DNA from: Rhexocercosporidium sp. MPI-PUGE-AT-0058 | Lineage: Eukaryota; Ascomycota; Leotiomycetes; Helotiales | Assembly: GCA_020746875.1 (NCBI GenBank) | Contig: JAGTJL010000007.1 | Coordinates: 2,728,001 to 2,792,000, forward strand | Length of the DNA stretch: 64,000 bases | Direction of reading: 5' to 3' | Part shown: positions 34,971 to 48,750 of the stretch, piece by piece | Numbering within the stretch: position 1 is the first letter of the stretch | Layout: each line of letters starts with the position of its first letter | Program-made: the position numbers and the translations under genes | Notes under the pieces: generated by a model | Seen by the model: only the letters and a program-made list of their open reading frames with translations | What the model was told of the DNA's origin: nothing | The model's database searches: none

Positions 34971-35166
34971 TGTTGCAGGTTTATGCTGGTTTAAGTCACG
35001 GGTTAGTCATGTGGATAGAGTCGGATGCAAACTCTGTTACGCTAGTCAGATTACTAGTTATTAAGGAGCGTATTTATAAATCGCATAATTATTATAATTA
35101 ATATTATAAGTTAATTAATAACTTCGCACTTTAATGCTTTCTGATTTAATCGTGATTATCTTAGTA
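34971..35166 (+). repeat. 5' LTR of Copia C
   Basis: Starts TGTTGCAGGTTTATGCTGG exactly where similarity of Copia B gag to Copia C gag stops, and ends near TTAGTA (CA changed to TA). It is inverted relative to 23843-24044. A tRNA-binding-like stretch (TTATAAGCACCGATAGCC) follows. Confidence 0.7.
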
Positions 35167-35632
35167 ATAAGTTATAAGCACCGATAGCCTGAATTAAGTA
35201 TGCTTTTAGTTTTACTGGATTTATTACTTTCTTAGAGGAACGAGCTCTTACTTATAAATTAAGTTGCGTTTTTTATAATAAAGGTTTAGTAAAAGAAAGG
35301 TAGTAACGTTATTTTAGCGCGTTTTCTTAATTAAAATACTTTAAAGGATTTAAGAGAGATAATATACTTTCTTTTACTTATATTTCTATTATCGTAAGTA
35401 GTTTTATTAAAGTATTCTAACTCTTTTAGGAATCTTATATCGTTAATGCTTAAGGAATCCGATTTCGACGATTTTAATAATAATATTAATAATTTTTACG
35501 ACTTATTTTGTATAAGTAATAAAGTAAACTTATTTAACGAAAGTAACGCGTTATTTATTATATTACTTATTCTCGGAGCTTTTGAGGATTTTGAGAATTA
35601 GTCCGGTTTTATAAATACGCTTATAAAAGACC

Positions 35633-35821
35633 TGTCGTACAGAAGTGGAGCAGGCTTTTAATAGTTTAAGAGCTTTACGATTAACGTAAAAAATAAAGAT
35701 TCAAAAAATGTATTAAAATAAGCGTTACCTTCTATAAAAAAGAACTATGACCCGAGTATATATATACGTAAATACTTATAAAAGCATATATATGATTAAT
35801 AAACTGCGCTAAGGCGCGACA
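35633..35821 (-). repeat. 3' LTR of element 3
   Basis: 189 bp, TGTCGTACAGAAG to GCGCGACA on the plus strand. Same length as 43801-43989, differing mostly by transitions. The minus-strand GGGGTG tract just outside is the expected polypurine tract. Confidence 0.9.
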
Positions 35822-36599
35822 CACCCCTATAATAAAGCTCCGTTATATAAATAAGCCTTATTATTTAAAAGCGCACAAGCAGTCGAGAGATACAATATAA
35901 GCTCCTCGAGTATATATATTAATTCTCAGTAAAAGCATGGCGCCGAGCAGCAAATTAATACTCTTAGGATATTATAATAAATAAAAATATTAATACGCGC
36001 GTTAAAAATATAATATGCGAGGACTCTTCATATTAATATAAGCAGTCTATAAGGCAATTAATATTAGTAATAAATAAGAATATAAACACGCATTCAAACT
36101 ATATATAATTAAATAAATAAAATTTAAAAATACAGTTAAGCTATAGTAATTAAGTAAACAAAATCTTAATTATTATGTCTAACGCGTGTAAATCGCAGGT
36201 TTTAAAAGTAAAGCTAAAGTAAGGTTCGATCTACAGTTAAGATTTTATGCCGTCCTGTTTAATTATTAAGTTATTAAGCTGTGATTAGTAAATTTAGTCT
36301 TTCTAAAGTAATTAATTGCTATATATAATAAGAAGCCGCAACGGTATATGCCAGCCTCTTATTAACTCATGTAATACGCCGCCTTTTAGGTTAATAAGTT
36401 TATTATTAATTTAAGCGTCCTGTACCGTAATAACGTAATCATAATTACCCCTAGAGATATATATATATCGACCTTCGTACTATTATAATTAACCTTTACT
36501 TAATATTAACGCACTTCATACTCGCGTGCTTGCCTGCTTATTTCTTTCTTTTATCTTTTAATTTTTTACGTCTTTTAGTAAATTCTCTTTAATTACTAG

Positions 36600-37500
36600 C
36601 CATACCTCTTAAAGCTTTTAGAGCAACGACTACGCGTATTAATAATCAAATCGTAGCTTATTAAGTAAGTTTTTCTTTAATTTAATTTTTTTGATTTTAT
36701 TTTTAAATAACCTTAATACCGTTAAATTAATTACTAATAATTATATTATAGGATTTCGAAGATAAGTTCGATAACTAAGAAGTATTTAATAATGAGCTTA
36801 TTAATAAGCTTCTTAATAATCCTCTTCTTATTCGTTCGGTTGTCAGAATAAATCCTAAAAATAATTAGTAATATTTTTCTTTACGTAAAAATAAAAATAC
36901 GCTTATTAATAACTTTAATAATAAGTTAATTCTCTTTTAATTTTCTCGTGCTAAGCTAAGCTCGTTATTTAAGAAGACTTTTACGCGTTCTTTTAATATT
37001 CTATTATTATTAGTTATATTAAGTAAAAACGTTATTATATTAAATAAAAATAACTTTTAGTATATCCCTTTTGCTTCGCGCGTCTCGCGTTTTAGTTCGA
37101 CTTCCTCTCTTGCCTTTCCTTTTACTTTTGAGACTCGCACTCGTTCTTTATTAATTTTAAAAAAGCGTAAATCGTCTTATATTTTATTTAAGTCTCGCTT
37201 TTTTATTAAGCGCGCTCGAGGTATATATATATTATTTCAAAGCTTATTTTTTATTAATAACTTATTTTATTTATATTAATTAAGATTTAAGAAAAGAATT
37301 TGCGGATCCTTATTTATTATATATTCGCGCTATTATTTGTAGCCGTAGTAATCGTGGATATTACTTCGCTAATACTCTCGCTACTAGAAATCAATATTAT
37401 AATTGCACCTCCGGTTATAAGTGTGATTCCGTTACGGGAGATATACTTAAGTATAATAAAAGATTAATTATAATTATAAACTTTAATAATAAAAAGATAT
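36600..37500 (+). pseudogene. Decayed plus-strand gene antisense to element 3, with possible intron and Cys-rich motif
   Basis: Near 36600 a short frame ('PLKAFRATTTRINNQIVAY') ends at a GTAAGT donor at about 36665. A CTAAT branch-like word and an ATTATAG acceptor lie near 36750. Downstream one frame stays largely open to about 37300 ('FASRVSRFSSTSSLAFPFTF'). In another frame at 37310-37440 come 'RAIICSRSNRGYYFANTLA' and 'NCTSGYKCDSV', a Cys-rich motif. The region lies between RNase H and the 3' LTR on the strand opposite to pol. I do not know the family; it resembles the motif in element F. Confidence 0.4.
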
Positions 37501-38979
37501 AATAATCGTATTATAATTAATCGAGCATTTCATTAATCGATTCACAAAGTATTAAAAAGTATAAAACTACTTTAAAAGCCTTAATAGAAGACTTAGCGAA
37601 TAATAATAAGTTTAATAAAAATATAAAATTAAATCTTCTGGTGCGCTCTTAAAAGCTAAGTCTAAAACGTAATAAAAAGGATAATTTTAATAATAATACT
37701 AGTATTAATACGAGATTTTTAGCGGAGTTTAATAATCTTATATAAAATTTAAAGAAGTTCGCGAAGGTCTTAAAGACGATAGCTATTCGCTAATCTAAGC
37801 TTAAGTGGATTTTTTTTTACGCTTTTAATAGATTATTTATAAGCTCGGACTGAATTTAAACGGACTTTACTTAAGCTCGGGCCGGATTTAAATAATCTTT
37901 ATTTAAGCTTAAGCTGGATTTAGGTGGACTTTGCTTAAGCTCAGGCTGGATTTCGCGTTTATATTTAGCGTTTTTAAAGCGTAAATACTTAAAATATTAA
38001 ATTAAAAAAGTTTTATAAATAAAAAATTATATAAAGATATTCTTAATATGCTTTTAATAAATATATTTAAAACTCTTTAACTTAAGATCGGTAATTATTA
38101 AAGTTTAAAAATACTTTAAAAAACTCGAATTTCTAATAAAATAAATTCTTCGTAAGCTTATTAATAAGTATATTAATAATTAAAAGATATATTATTTTAA
38201 ATAATCTATAAGTATACTCTTACTTAAATTATATATTTTAAATATTTATATAGCGAAGCTTAATAATAATCCTCTTAATATTATTTACAACTAGTTTAAT
38301 CGTTTATTAATTATTATAAAAGATTTCTTAAGTCTTATAAATATTAAAAACTAAATTCCGAAAAAATCGTTAAAAAGCTATAGCTTCTTTTTTAATATAT
38401 TTTAATACTAGCAATTCCGCTTTAATAATCGACGTAATAATTATAAATTACTTTAATACTTTTTAAATTACTAGCCCGCCGAATAACAAAATTACATAAC
38501 TTTAAAATAACTTCCGAGTTTCGACGTCATTTATAAAAAATATATTTAAAGTAATATAAAACGCTCTTTCTTAATTACCTTCGTATATAATACCTAAAAA
38601 GCGCGTATTAAATAAGTAGTAAATAAGTTAATATATAATTATAAAATACTTTAGATTAAGATTTATTACGAATTATAAGAGCTAAGTAATCGCAAAAGCT
38701 ACGTCTAATCTAGCAATAATTGCTGTATATAATACCGACTTAATTCTCTCTTAATAAGCTTTAATATATTTCTTTAAAGCTTATCCTTTATACTTAATAA
38801 AATTAATTTAAAGAAGCGGTATTATAAGACACCTTTCATTAGCTTACTTAAAATTTCGAGTAATCTTCTTAATATATTAATTATAAATTAAAGAAATAAT
38901 CTTACGCTTTCTGTCGCATATTATCTTAATCCTTAAGAATTATTTAATATCTCCAAAATCATACATATTATACGCTTGA

Positions 38980-39430
38980 TTCAGTCGTTTAATAAAATCC
39001 TGTCCGAGCTTTAAGTCGTCTTAGTAATAAAGTACTTAAATATCATCCACGTAAAAAAGAATAAGGATTTTATAAGCAGGATTTATAAATATATACGGTT
39101 CTTCTGAATATAGAATCAGCCCTAAATCTATTAACGTTTTGCTAATATACTTATATTATAAGTATAGAAAATCACGCATCTCGTAGAGAGCGCGATTAAC
39201 TCGTAGTATATATTTAAGCTTATTAAAACCTAAAAGGAATCTATAATATACGATTTTACCGTTTATATCCCGAAGAGCGTTAATAAACGCGTTAATTACG
39301 TCGAAGCACTTGACTTTTAAGTTAAAATAAGTTGCGAACGCTATAGCGATTTAGAAGGATTTAATTAAGAGCGTGCTAGCGTATATAAAAACAATTATTA
39401 ATTTACTTTAAAGATTATCTTATATAATAA
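38980..39430 (-). pseudogene. Element 3 reverse transcriptase, RIP-degraded
   Basis: Minus-strand frame with 'SLDVVNAF'-like, 'LRVNRAL'-like and 'EEPYIFINP' blocks, and 'ILFYVDDI' with both catalytic Asp residues kept (39040-39060). It is a Copia-type RT related to, but distinct from, that of element F. Confidence 0.85.
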
Positions 39431-41884
39431 TTCGAAATCTATATCTTAAAATATATTCTTTTAAATCTGGCTTATACTTAAAAACTTATATAAGCGGGAC
39501 AAATATTAATATAATATTTAAATTAAATACTTTTAAAATTTAATAACTTTATTTATTTATTATTCTTATTTTTAAGCTCGTATCTTCTTTAAATTATTCT
39601 TTTATTAAGTAATTCTTAAGATCGCTTTATCGTTTTAATTTAAATAAAAGATTTTAAATTTTAATTTTTAAAAATAAAATCTTCCTTTTTAGTAATTAGC
39701 GGCTCGTTTATATTATTATTATAATTATATAATATATAATCTTTATTAAATCTTAAAGATTATTTTATTTTTTTAATAATATATATTAATTAAGTATAAG
39801 CCCTTAAAGTATTTAATTAATTTCGGACCGAAGATTATTGTATTAATCGAGGATTTAATTACCCCCGAGATTAAGCTCACTCCCGAGCTTAAGGTTACTT
39901 TTATTAAAACGTATTTATTTAAAAATAATTATAAATATTATAAATACTTTATTACTTTAATTCTTTTATAATCTTCTTCTTTTCCTTTTACTTTTAGCTG
40001 GCTTTTTTATTTTGCCGAGCTTTTAATAAGTGTACTTAATTTTAATTAAGCTTCTTTTATTATAATCTAAAAGCGTATTACTCTTGCTTATTTTACTTCC
40101 GTTATCTAAGCACTTTATACTTTAGTTTAAAGATATAGTATTAAAATCATTATTAAAGACTCCTCTTATAATCGAAGTCTCGATAATATTTAAATCTCAA
40201 TGCGTAATAATCGAGACAAATCCCGCGCTTAATCTTACAGTACATTCGAATCTCGATTAATGAATTATATATTCTTACGCAAGTCGAATGCCTCTAAGTT
40301 ATGCTTTATGCCTAAAATAAACTCTCGGTCTAACGCACTTTCTTTTAATTCCTTACTTTATTTAGGAGGGCCTTTTAAAGCAAAAGTATATTTTAAAATT
40401 AAAAGTCTATTTACTATACTCGGACTATTAATATACTCTTTTATCCCCGAGTTTTAACTCTCGGAGCTTTTAATTAATTTTTAAATTTATTTAATATATA
40501 ATTAAGTCAAGTCTTCGCTTAAGAGATTTATATTATTTTCTTTAATAGTCACATCTTTAGTAATATTCTTAATGATTTTAGCTTAATTTACGATAAATTT
40601 ATCTTCCTTAATAAGATTATAAATAAACTTAGCTTTTTAAATCGTAATCTTTATTTCTTTATTTAAAATAATATAAAAGCTATCTTCGTTAAAACGCACG
40701 TTACGCGTGATAATTATTTTATTAAAACGTAACACTTAAATCTTATAAATATTAAAAGCGTAAAAACTTATAAAATATTTAATATATACACGCGTAGTTA
40801 TTTTAAACGCTTTCTTATCTTATCCTTTAACTCTCTTTATTATTAATAAGTACGCTTTATAATTATATATATAAATACTATTTTAATTTAATTTAAAATC
40901 TACAATAAGTCTTATAATAAGCGCTAGGTTATACTATTGAAAATAATTCCAAAACCACTTGTCGTTAACTTTAATAAGTGATAGCCAGTTATTTACTCGC
41001 CTTAGGCTTTTATTATATAAATAGATTCCTATAAATATACATTTAATACTTAAATTTACAGAAAGATTGGCTAATAATTTTATTTTAATACTTTTATTAA
41101 TTACTTCTTAATTAGCTCTTTTAGCTCCGTTATTTAGCTTATGAGTTGCCGTTAATAAGAGCTCGAGGTCAATTCCGAGCTCATTAGCTTATCTCTTATA
41201 TTTCGTAAATCCTCGAATTGCAATAACTGCTTTCTCTTAATTATACTTAAATTTATATATTAAAAATCTAAACTACTTTCGAACCTAAGTTTTAAAGCTC
41301 TTAATATATTAAAACACTTTATTATACTCTTTTATTTATAATATATAATTAACGAGTAAGCCGCTGTACTCGCATTTAAGTATAAAGAGTTAAAAGTAAT
41401 TACTTTAGTATTTTAAATAATTAAATAAATCTTAAATGATTTTTTAAAATAATTTAAAGGATTTCTTTTTTAATAAACGTTTAAAGATTACTTAAGTAAT
41501 ATAAGTTAAAGTATATTACTTGTATTTAATTTTCCTTATTATTTTAATAATCTTAATATTTCTCGCCGTGCTTATTAATTTCCTTAAAGCATTTACGCCT
41601 AAATAGCTTACTCGTAGATATTAAATACGCTTTAAGTCTGTTTTAAGATATTTATAATTTTTAAATAATTTATATAATTTATTTACTCTTTTAAAAAGCG
41701 TTAAACATATTATAATTCCTGTAACGCTTAAGAGTATATTACAAGTGCTTAAAAAGTAAATTAAACGTAGCTTATATTTAAAGAAAACGAAGTTCTATTT
41801 ACGCTTTAGCTATTATATTATATAATATTCACTAATTAATAAGCCTTTCTCGTTTTATCTTAAAGTGCAGTCTATACTATAAAA

Positions 41885-42085
41885 TTAAAGACCGGTCTTA
41901 TAAAGACGAGCTTTAAAATTAATATTAATATAAAAGTTTTCTATAATTATAACGTCGTAAAGCGTAAAATCAAATAATTCTCTATTTAAACCCTTAAGCA
42001 TTTCTTTTATGACTCGAGTTCCGCGCTTAATAATAAGCAATTGAGAGCTCTTATACTTAATTAAATCCTTAGGAATACATTTCAT
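41885..42085 (-). pseudogene. Element 3 protease-downstream segment
   Basis: 66-codon open stretch with 'KRGTRVIKEMLKGLN' and 'LYDVIIIENFYININF', matching the conserved 'GRGTR' block and the following strand region of fungal Copia polyproteins. 'LLNNCRATNLINN' just upstream marks the altered protease active-site region. Confidence 0.65.
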
Positions 42086-43800
42086 AAAAGATCTTTTTAT
42101 TAATATTAAATAATTGTTAATTAAATTAGTCGCTCTACAATTATTTAATAAAATAGAATTTAATAAAGGATAAGGTGAATTCTAAAGAGAGTATATACCT
42201 GCAATTAAATACTCGGCCAGATTAAGTAAGAGCACCGAGTACGTATAAGTCCCGTTTATTCCTCCTTTATTTAATAAGTTTTTAAGAAAAGTAAACTTCT
42301 TTTTATTTAATTTATTAAATTTTTATTTATTTAATTTCGTTAAGAAATCTTTTATTAATTAAAAGAAAAGCTTATCTAAGCTTATTTACTCGCGGAGTGC
42401 TTTTTATTATAACGTAATAAACCGTTATTAAATCTTATTATAATATTAATTATTTATTTTTAAGTTTAAACGAGTTATTTTATCTTAATGTTTAATAAAT
42501 ACTTTTTTATAAATTATTATTTAAAAACGAATATAATTTAAAGAAGACTAATAGTAAATTTTTTCTTTTAAGTATAAATATGCCTTTTTTATAAGTTTTT
42601 CTTTTATTTTAAATTAGTTTAATTTTTAATTTTATAAATCAAAAGCTTCCGAGTCGGGTGTTTTATTATTATTAAAGCGTAAATTAAAAGTAAAGAAATA
42701 ATTATGTTTTAATTTACTATCGATAAGCTATTAATATTAGCGATCGGCTTAATTAAAATAAAACAGCTGTGCGAGCTATTTTAAGGAGTATTTGGGAAGT
42801 ATCCCGAGCTCGTCGGCTTCTTTAATTTTAAAAAAGTATTTTTGAGCTTATAAGTTATTAAAGTTATTAATTGTGATTAGGAAAAGGTTAATATTAAGGG
42901 TGCCGAGCATTTCCGGCATATAATATAAGTTCTTTTTACGGATTAACTCTTAGTATTATATAATCTAAACTTTCGGGTTTCGGACGTTCTTTATATTTAG
43001 AAATTATAAGTAATTTTAACGAGTTATTATCTGAATCGTTATATCTGTTTAATATAAAACTGTTTTAAGCGTACGAATTAATGCTTAAATATTAACTCTT
43101 TTCTTAACGACAAATTATATAGCCGTTATATTAAAGAATTAGCGGCCTATAGTTTTCTTAATCTATTCGTCAAGCTTAAAGTATACCGTAATTCATAATT
43201 ATTATATTACGTATTTTATAATATACGCTTTAGCTTTGGCCTCGGCTTTCTTTTAATAAGATTCTGCGGTTATTTTAATAAGTTCGTGCGATTAAGTAAG
43301 AAAAGAGGTAATAAAAGCGTTAAAGCTTATAATTATTTAATTTAAGAAAGACGCAGTTATTGCGTGATAATCGAGCGCCTATTTCTAGAGTTATTTATTA
43401 TATTTGTTCGTCTTTATTATATAATTTAATTTAACGAGATTATTTTTTTATTAAGCGATCTACTTAGCGGTCCGTGGATTTTTATTAATAATTTTAGTTA
43501 GTGTTTCTGTATTTAAAGCATTTAAGTTAATAAAGGGCTAAAGTCCGAGCATTTAAGCGCTAAGAGTCAAATAATTTATTTATAATAGAAAGTCTTTAGG
43601 CTTTAAGTATATAATATTTACGTTAAGACCGCTAAGACTATCGTATGATAATATCTTAATAATCGCGCCAAAAGGTGCGTTAGGGTTTAAGCGTAAAAAA
43701 AAGAAATAAAGATTATAAAGTTAAAGTTAAATAAGCTTAATTAAAGCTCGAAATCTATATATGCCAAAAGTAGCTTATAAAGACAAATATAGCTTTTAAT

Positions 43801-43989
43801 TATCGTATAAAAGTAAAGCAAGCTTTTAATAATTTAAAAGCTTTACGATTAACGTAGAAAACAAAAGTTCAAAAAATATATTAAAATAAGCGTTACCTTT
43901 TATAAAAAAAGATTGTGACCCGAGTATATATATACGTAAGTGCTTACGAGAGCATACACATGACCAGTAGACTGCGCTAGGGCGCGACA
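43801..43989 (-). repeat. 5' LTR of element 3
   Basis: 189 bp. On the minus strand it begins TGTCGCGCCCTAGCGCAGTC; on the plus strand its first bases are TA (from TG). It is followed by the AGACC duplication. Confidence 0.9.
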
Positions 43990-45541
43990 AGACCGATATA
44001 CGCTTAAGGACCTCGAATCGGATCTGAATTTACGTAGTATTATATTAAAAGTTAAGCCGACGTTTAAGTTTAAAATTAAGCTTTTAAGAGCTTTTACTTT
44101 ACTAAATCTTTCCGACGCTTATAAGCTAAAAGGCATTAAGAATTACCTTAAGTAGCGTAATAAAATCTTTAGTATCGGAATATTTAATAGTATTTTTAAG
44201 TTTATAAATATTAAATTACGTTTATATACGCTAAAAAGAATTAACGAATAAAATAACGATGTCGACGAAAATATCTTAAAGAAATAAACCGATTAATAAG
44301 TAAGAAAGGCTTAAATAAGACTTGCTATTATTTTGAATTATAAGCTTAGTTTATTAGTATATACTACCGGAAAGAAAACTGCTTTAGAGATGTAAAAAGC
44401 CTTATAATATTAATATAAAGATAATAAAAACGTCTTAATATATAATACTATTTAAGATTATATTAAGCTTTATTATAATAATTTCTTATTTTTAGAGAAG
44501 TTTATTATTGCCTTTAAGCTATCGATTATTAAATTAAATACGCTAAAGATGGCTCTCCTCGCAGAATAGTATTTAATTATATTTATTATTATAATTTCCG
44601 AAAAATAGCTTATTTAAGCTAAACGATAGCGCTTAAATTTACGTATTATATTAATTATTACAATATTTAGCGATTTTATAATAGACTTAAGTATTATTAT
44701 TAGCGTTAACTTAAATATTACTTTAAAGAGTTTTATTAAAGATATTATAAATAAAGCATAAGTTAGCGAGTTAAGTAAAATAGCTGGATAAGTTTTTTAT
44801 AAAAATAAGAGTATTTTAAATTAATATAAAAATTAAAATAAAAGTAACTTTAATATTAAAAATAATAAAAATAAAAGCGAAAATAATTTTAAAATTAAGT
44901 TAATTTATAAATATTATAATTAATTAAACTCACGTTATATACTTAATAATTATTATATAATAAATAAAATTAAAAAAGTTAAATTTAAAAGAAATATAAA
45001 AAGAAATATATTTTATATAAAGATTATATTAAAAATAAAAAAATAATAATAAAAAAAATAAAAATAATAAAAAGAAAGAGAATTCCGGTAATAATTTTAA
45101 TAATAATATTTTTAAATTAATATTCTTTTCGTTTATTTTTATTATTTTAGCGCTTAGATTCGCTACTTTTTCTTATAAAAATAAGTCTCAATAGCTATTT
45201 AATATTAAAGTTACCGAATATATATTTAACGACTTATTAAAGTTCTCTAAATACACGCTATATTTTAATTTATTATTTATATTAATAATTAACGGTTCTT
45301 TTAGACTTAACGGCATTAATAAATATATATTTAAAATAATTAAATTAGACGGTTTCGTACGTATAATTTATTATTATAATATATTATATATGCTTTTCTC
45401 TTTTATATACTTATATTTTAATTATAAATTAATTAAATTGAATAATTACCTTTAATTAAATAAGCTTTTTATAATATTAAATAAAAAGATTTATTACGTT
45501 AATTTAAAATCTCTTTTAATAAAAGAAGAGTAATTTACTAG
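43990..45541 (+). pseudogene. Copia C gag and protease region
   Basis: Plus-strand frames, heavily interrupted; homologous to the reverse complement of 34970-34050. The segment at about 45240-45440 contains the 'NGSFRLNGINKYIF' block seen in Copia B. It ends at the CTAG target duplication of the Gypsy insertion. Confidence 0.65.
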
Positions 45542-45822
45542 TATGGTAGGGTTGACCTCAGAGGCCCATTTGTCACGTAATTGAGCTGCATTTTGCTATA
45601 TTTAAGATAGCTTCTAAGGTAATATCCTTCAAAAATAATAACGATTTTTACTATTATAATATTTCTTTTTTATTTAAATTATACTTCTTCCTTCTTTTAA
45701 TAGATTATATACTTTAGATATATAATATCTCAAGTACTCGTTAAATAGGTATTTCTTACGGTTATCTTCCGGTATTTACTTTATTACCTTTTTATTATAT
45801 ATTTAGTATTTTCTCTTTTATA
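45542..45822 (+). repeat. 5' LTR of the Gypsy element
   Basis: 281 bp, same length as the 3' copy; starts TATGGTAGGG (from TG) and ends TA (from CA). Strongly AT-shifted relative to the 3' LTR. Confidence 0.92.
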
Positions 45823-45999
45823 TATTTTAATAACCGACGTAAGGAGCAAATAGAAAAGCTAGAGTGAAGTACGTAAAGAAGCTTAAAAGCCTTTTATATT
45901 AATTATAAAAACCGAAACCGATAAATACTCGAACTGGTATAGACTTATTTACTTAAAAATCTCTTAGCTCTTAAAGCAGAACCAGATATAACACTTCGA

Positions 46000-48750
46000 C
46001 AGTCTCTTATAATATAACGAGAAGCATAAGAAGTCTGAAGGGAAACTACTTACTTTTAATATAAGAGTACTTAGATTACTAGAAAAGCCAGCTCTAGCAC
46101 GTGGAGCATCGATGCTGAAAAGGTCGGACCGAAAATAGCCGGATTACGCTATTAGAAACGCTTTAACCGATATTAAAGCATATTCGATACTTCGGAAAAC
46201 GAGAAGTAGATTATTTGAAATGAATCCGGCAAATTTCAACGCCGACCGTATTTCTAGCAAGCGTATCTATTACTTTTTTCTTCTTCTTTTCCGCTAATAG
46301 CTTATTTCAGGCTAGCGAGATAGAGCTTAATAAAAAAGTATACGGGGTTCTACTTTATGCTTTTTTAATTAGTTTCGGTTTTAAGTTATTTTACGTTAAA
46401 ATTAATTTTAATAATAATAAAGCTTTAATATTTAACGAGATTTATTTACTTCGCTTAAGCTTGTACGTTCGTTTATTATAAGAACAAGAGGCTTAGACTT
46501 CGGCGTCTTTCGGGCTCTATTACCCGGGAAGAGCCTGAAGTTATAGGCTTTTTAACTTGATATTTTATTTATATATTTCCTTTGTTTTCTTGAGCTCGTA
46601 TATTCTTCTTTTTTTAGTATAATATATTGTATCTTTTACTTTTTTATTAATAATATTAAGCGTATTTGCTCTTTAATAAATTATTAATTTCATTAAGAAA
46701 AATTAATTATATCCGAAAACGATATTAAAAATATTACCTTCAGCGGTAACTCGAAGGGCAAAGAGCCTGAACGATCTTCTGATAACTTCTTTATAACCCG
46801 AGGAAGCTTTACGACCCCGATTATAGATTATTTTATTATTAAGACTGGCTTTATAAGTTCTGTAAGCTCTTCTACTTTTGTGCCTGCTAGATTTTTAATA
46901 AAACTTAATATCGCTGGAATTATTAGCTTTACTTTATTATAACTACCGGGAATACTTGTAGACGATGCTTTAATTATTAGTAAGAGAAAGAAAAGAAATA
47001 GAAGCAGTAGTAATAATTTACGATAAAATATATTTAATTATAATTAAGGCAATAGCTATTCAGAAAGTTTTAATATAAGAGCTCAAGCCGCCTCTTAAGC
47101 TTTACCGGCTTATATAATATTCACTTAGCTTATATATCTTTAATCTATATTATATTCGCTTCCGAAGCAAGGGGAACTTAACCCCGCTAATATAAGCTAT
47201 ATAGCACCGCTTCAGGCTCAAGCTACTTCCGCTTAGGCTTTTTAATTAATACGACTTGCGCTAGGATAATACAGACTTGCTGAAACTTCTGTATTATACG
47301 GAATAAACGAGGTTCTAAATAATTATTATTATAAACTTACTTCTAATAATATAACGTTTTAATAGCTTATATCTCAGGCCGTACGACTTATTACGGATTC
47401 TATTAAAGGACTTCTTCATTTCGTAGTAGCTTAAGCCATACTAACCCCAGGCACTTTTAGCTGCTTATACTTTAACGGGAATAATACTACTAGGTTTTTC
47501 AAGACTCTGAAGTAGCTCTTTACGGCTCGAGGTATTACGGATGACGCCGAAAAGAAATAATACGTCGTGGACTATTATATTCTCGAAGTTGGCCAAAATA
47601 TCGAATAGCTCCCCGATTTCCTTAATAGCATTTATTAAGAGTTAGTTAAGGAAGTTATAAGAGAGTACCGAACGTTCGATCTTAAATAATATTATTATAC
47701 TTTTTAAAACTTAAAGAAGATATTTAATGATTTTAAATATATCGCGGAAAATGCTTCTGAATTTCAATTTCGATAGTTTTTCTGAGCTTTTAAAGAGGTT
47801 AATCGAGTTTATATACGAAAGAAAATTATTATAAAGCAGTAAATAATTATAAAGTTTCTGGCGGCTTTACTTAAATATTTAAAGCGGAAGGCCGGAACTT
47901 TTATAAAAGATAATAATACTTTCGATACGGAAAATATGCGATCTTTTAATGAAATATACGCAAGGATAAAAGGCTTACTCCGAGTCGAACGGGAAATCGA
48001 TACTTTAATTAAAAAGGAAGTATTATCTATGCGAACTACTCGAGCCGACCGTCTTCGATTCGGGTCGAGTAATAGCAAAACTTCTTTTTCAGCGGTATAG
48101 TTCGGAGGGCTTAATCTTATAACTCGCTCCGAGCTTATAAAGTATAAGGATAATTCTCTAGCTCGGGAGATCGACGACGTTTTTAAAAAGAGTTCGGTGC
48201 TTTGTCTTAAACTGAATCAAGAAAGGTATATTCGAGAAAAAGTTATTCTTACTATCGAGAGGCTGACTTGCGATATTAATTAAGTTATAAAACGGGATAT
48301 CGATACGATTGCGGAAAAACTGAATAACTTGCGTATTCTATACGTTATCGTAAAGAAAAGAAAGAATCTAGAATTAATAGCCGAAGTTAAAGCTTTATCT
48401 GCTTACGAGTCGATCGCATATCCCGAAGAAGCTGAGGTATTTTACTAAGATTCTAGAATAAGCTTTAGATATAATCGACGTTTCAGTATAAAAAACGATA
48501 TAAGTACCGGATGCTTTTTTTGCTTTAATAAGCCGATTCCGGGTGCTAGACTTTAAGGATTCTATAAGTATTAAAATTAATATTACGAGTTCAAGAAGTA
48601 GCTTGGTTTAAGAATTATTTATAAGAATAAAGATAATTATATTTATATAAGCTTTTAGAAGGAAGGAATAAAAGCTTAAGCGGTTTAATTTCCTCGGGAT
48701 AAATTAAAAAGAGAAATCTTTATTTTACGAATAATTAATATAAAAAAAGA
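46000..48750 (+). pseudogene. Gypsy gag region
   Basis: Long, nearly open plus-strand stretches, best at 47850-48720, encode a charged helical protein ('EREIDTLIKKEVLSMRTTRA', 'ERLTCDIN'). Near 48505-48545 there is 'GCFFCFNKPIPG', the likely remnant of a CCHC zinc knuckle. The assignment follows from position before the protease. Confidence 0.6.

Larger units (their letters stand above)
35633..43989 (-). mobile_element. Complete Ty1/Copia retrotransposon (element 3), minus strand, 8357 bp
   Basis: Two 189-bp LTRs bound the element; the duplicated target AGACC is found at 35628-35632 and 43990-43994. The minus strand carries gag (about 43700-42400), protease (42085-41885), integrase (about 41800-40200), RT (39430-38980) and RNase H (to about 38050). 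All are RIP-degraded. The 2.2 kb between RNase H and the 3' LTR contains an antisense frame described separately. Confidence 0.9.

Noticed and set aside
40260..40457. Plus-strand 65-codon ORF in the island
   Set aside because: It lies opposite the integrase region of element 3 and is best explained as a shadow of that frame.
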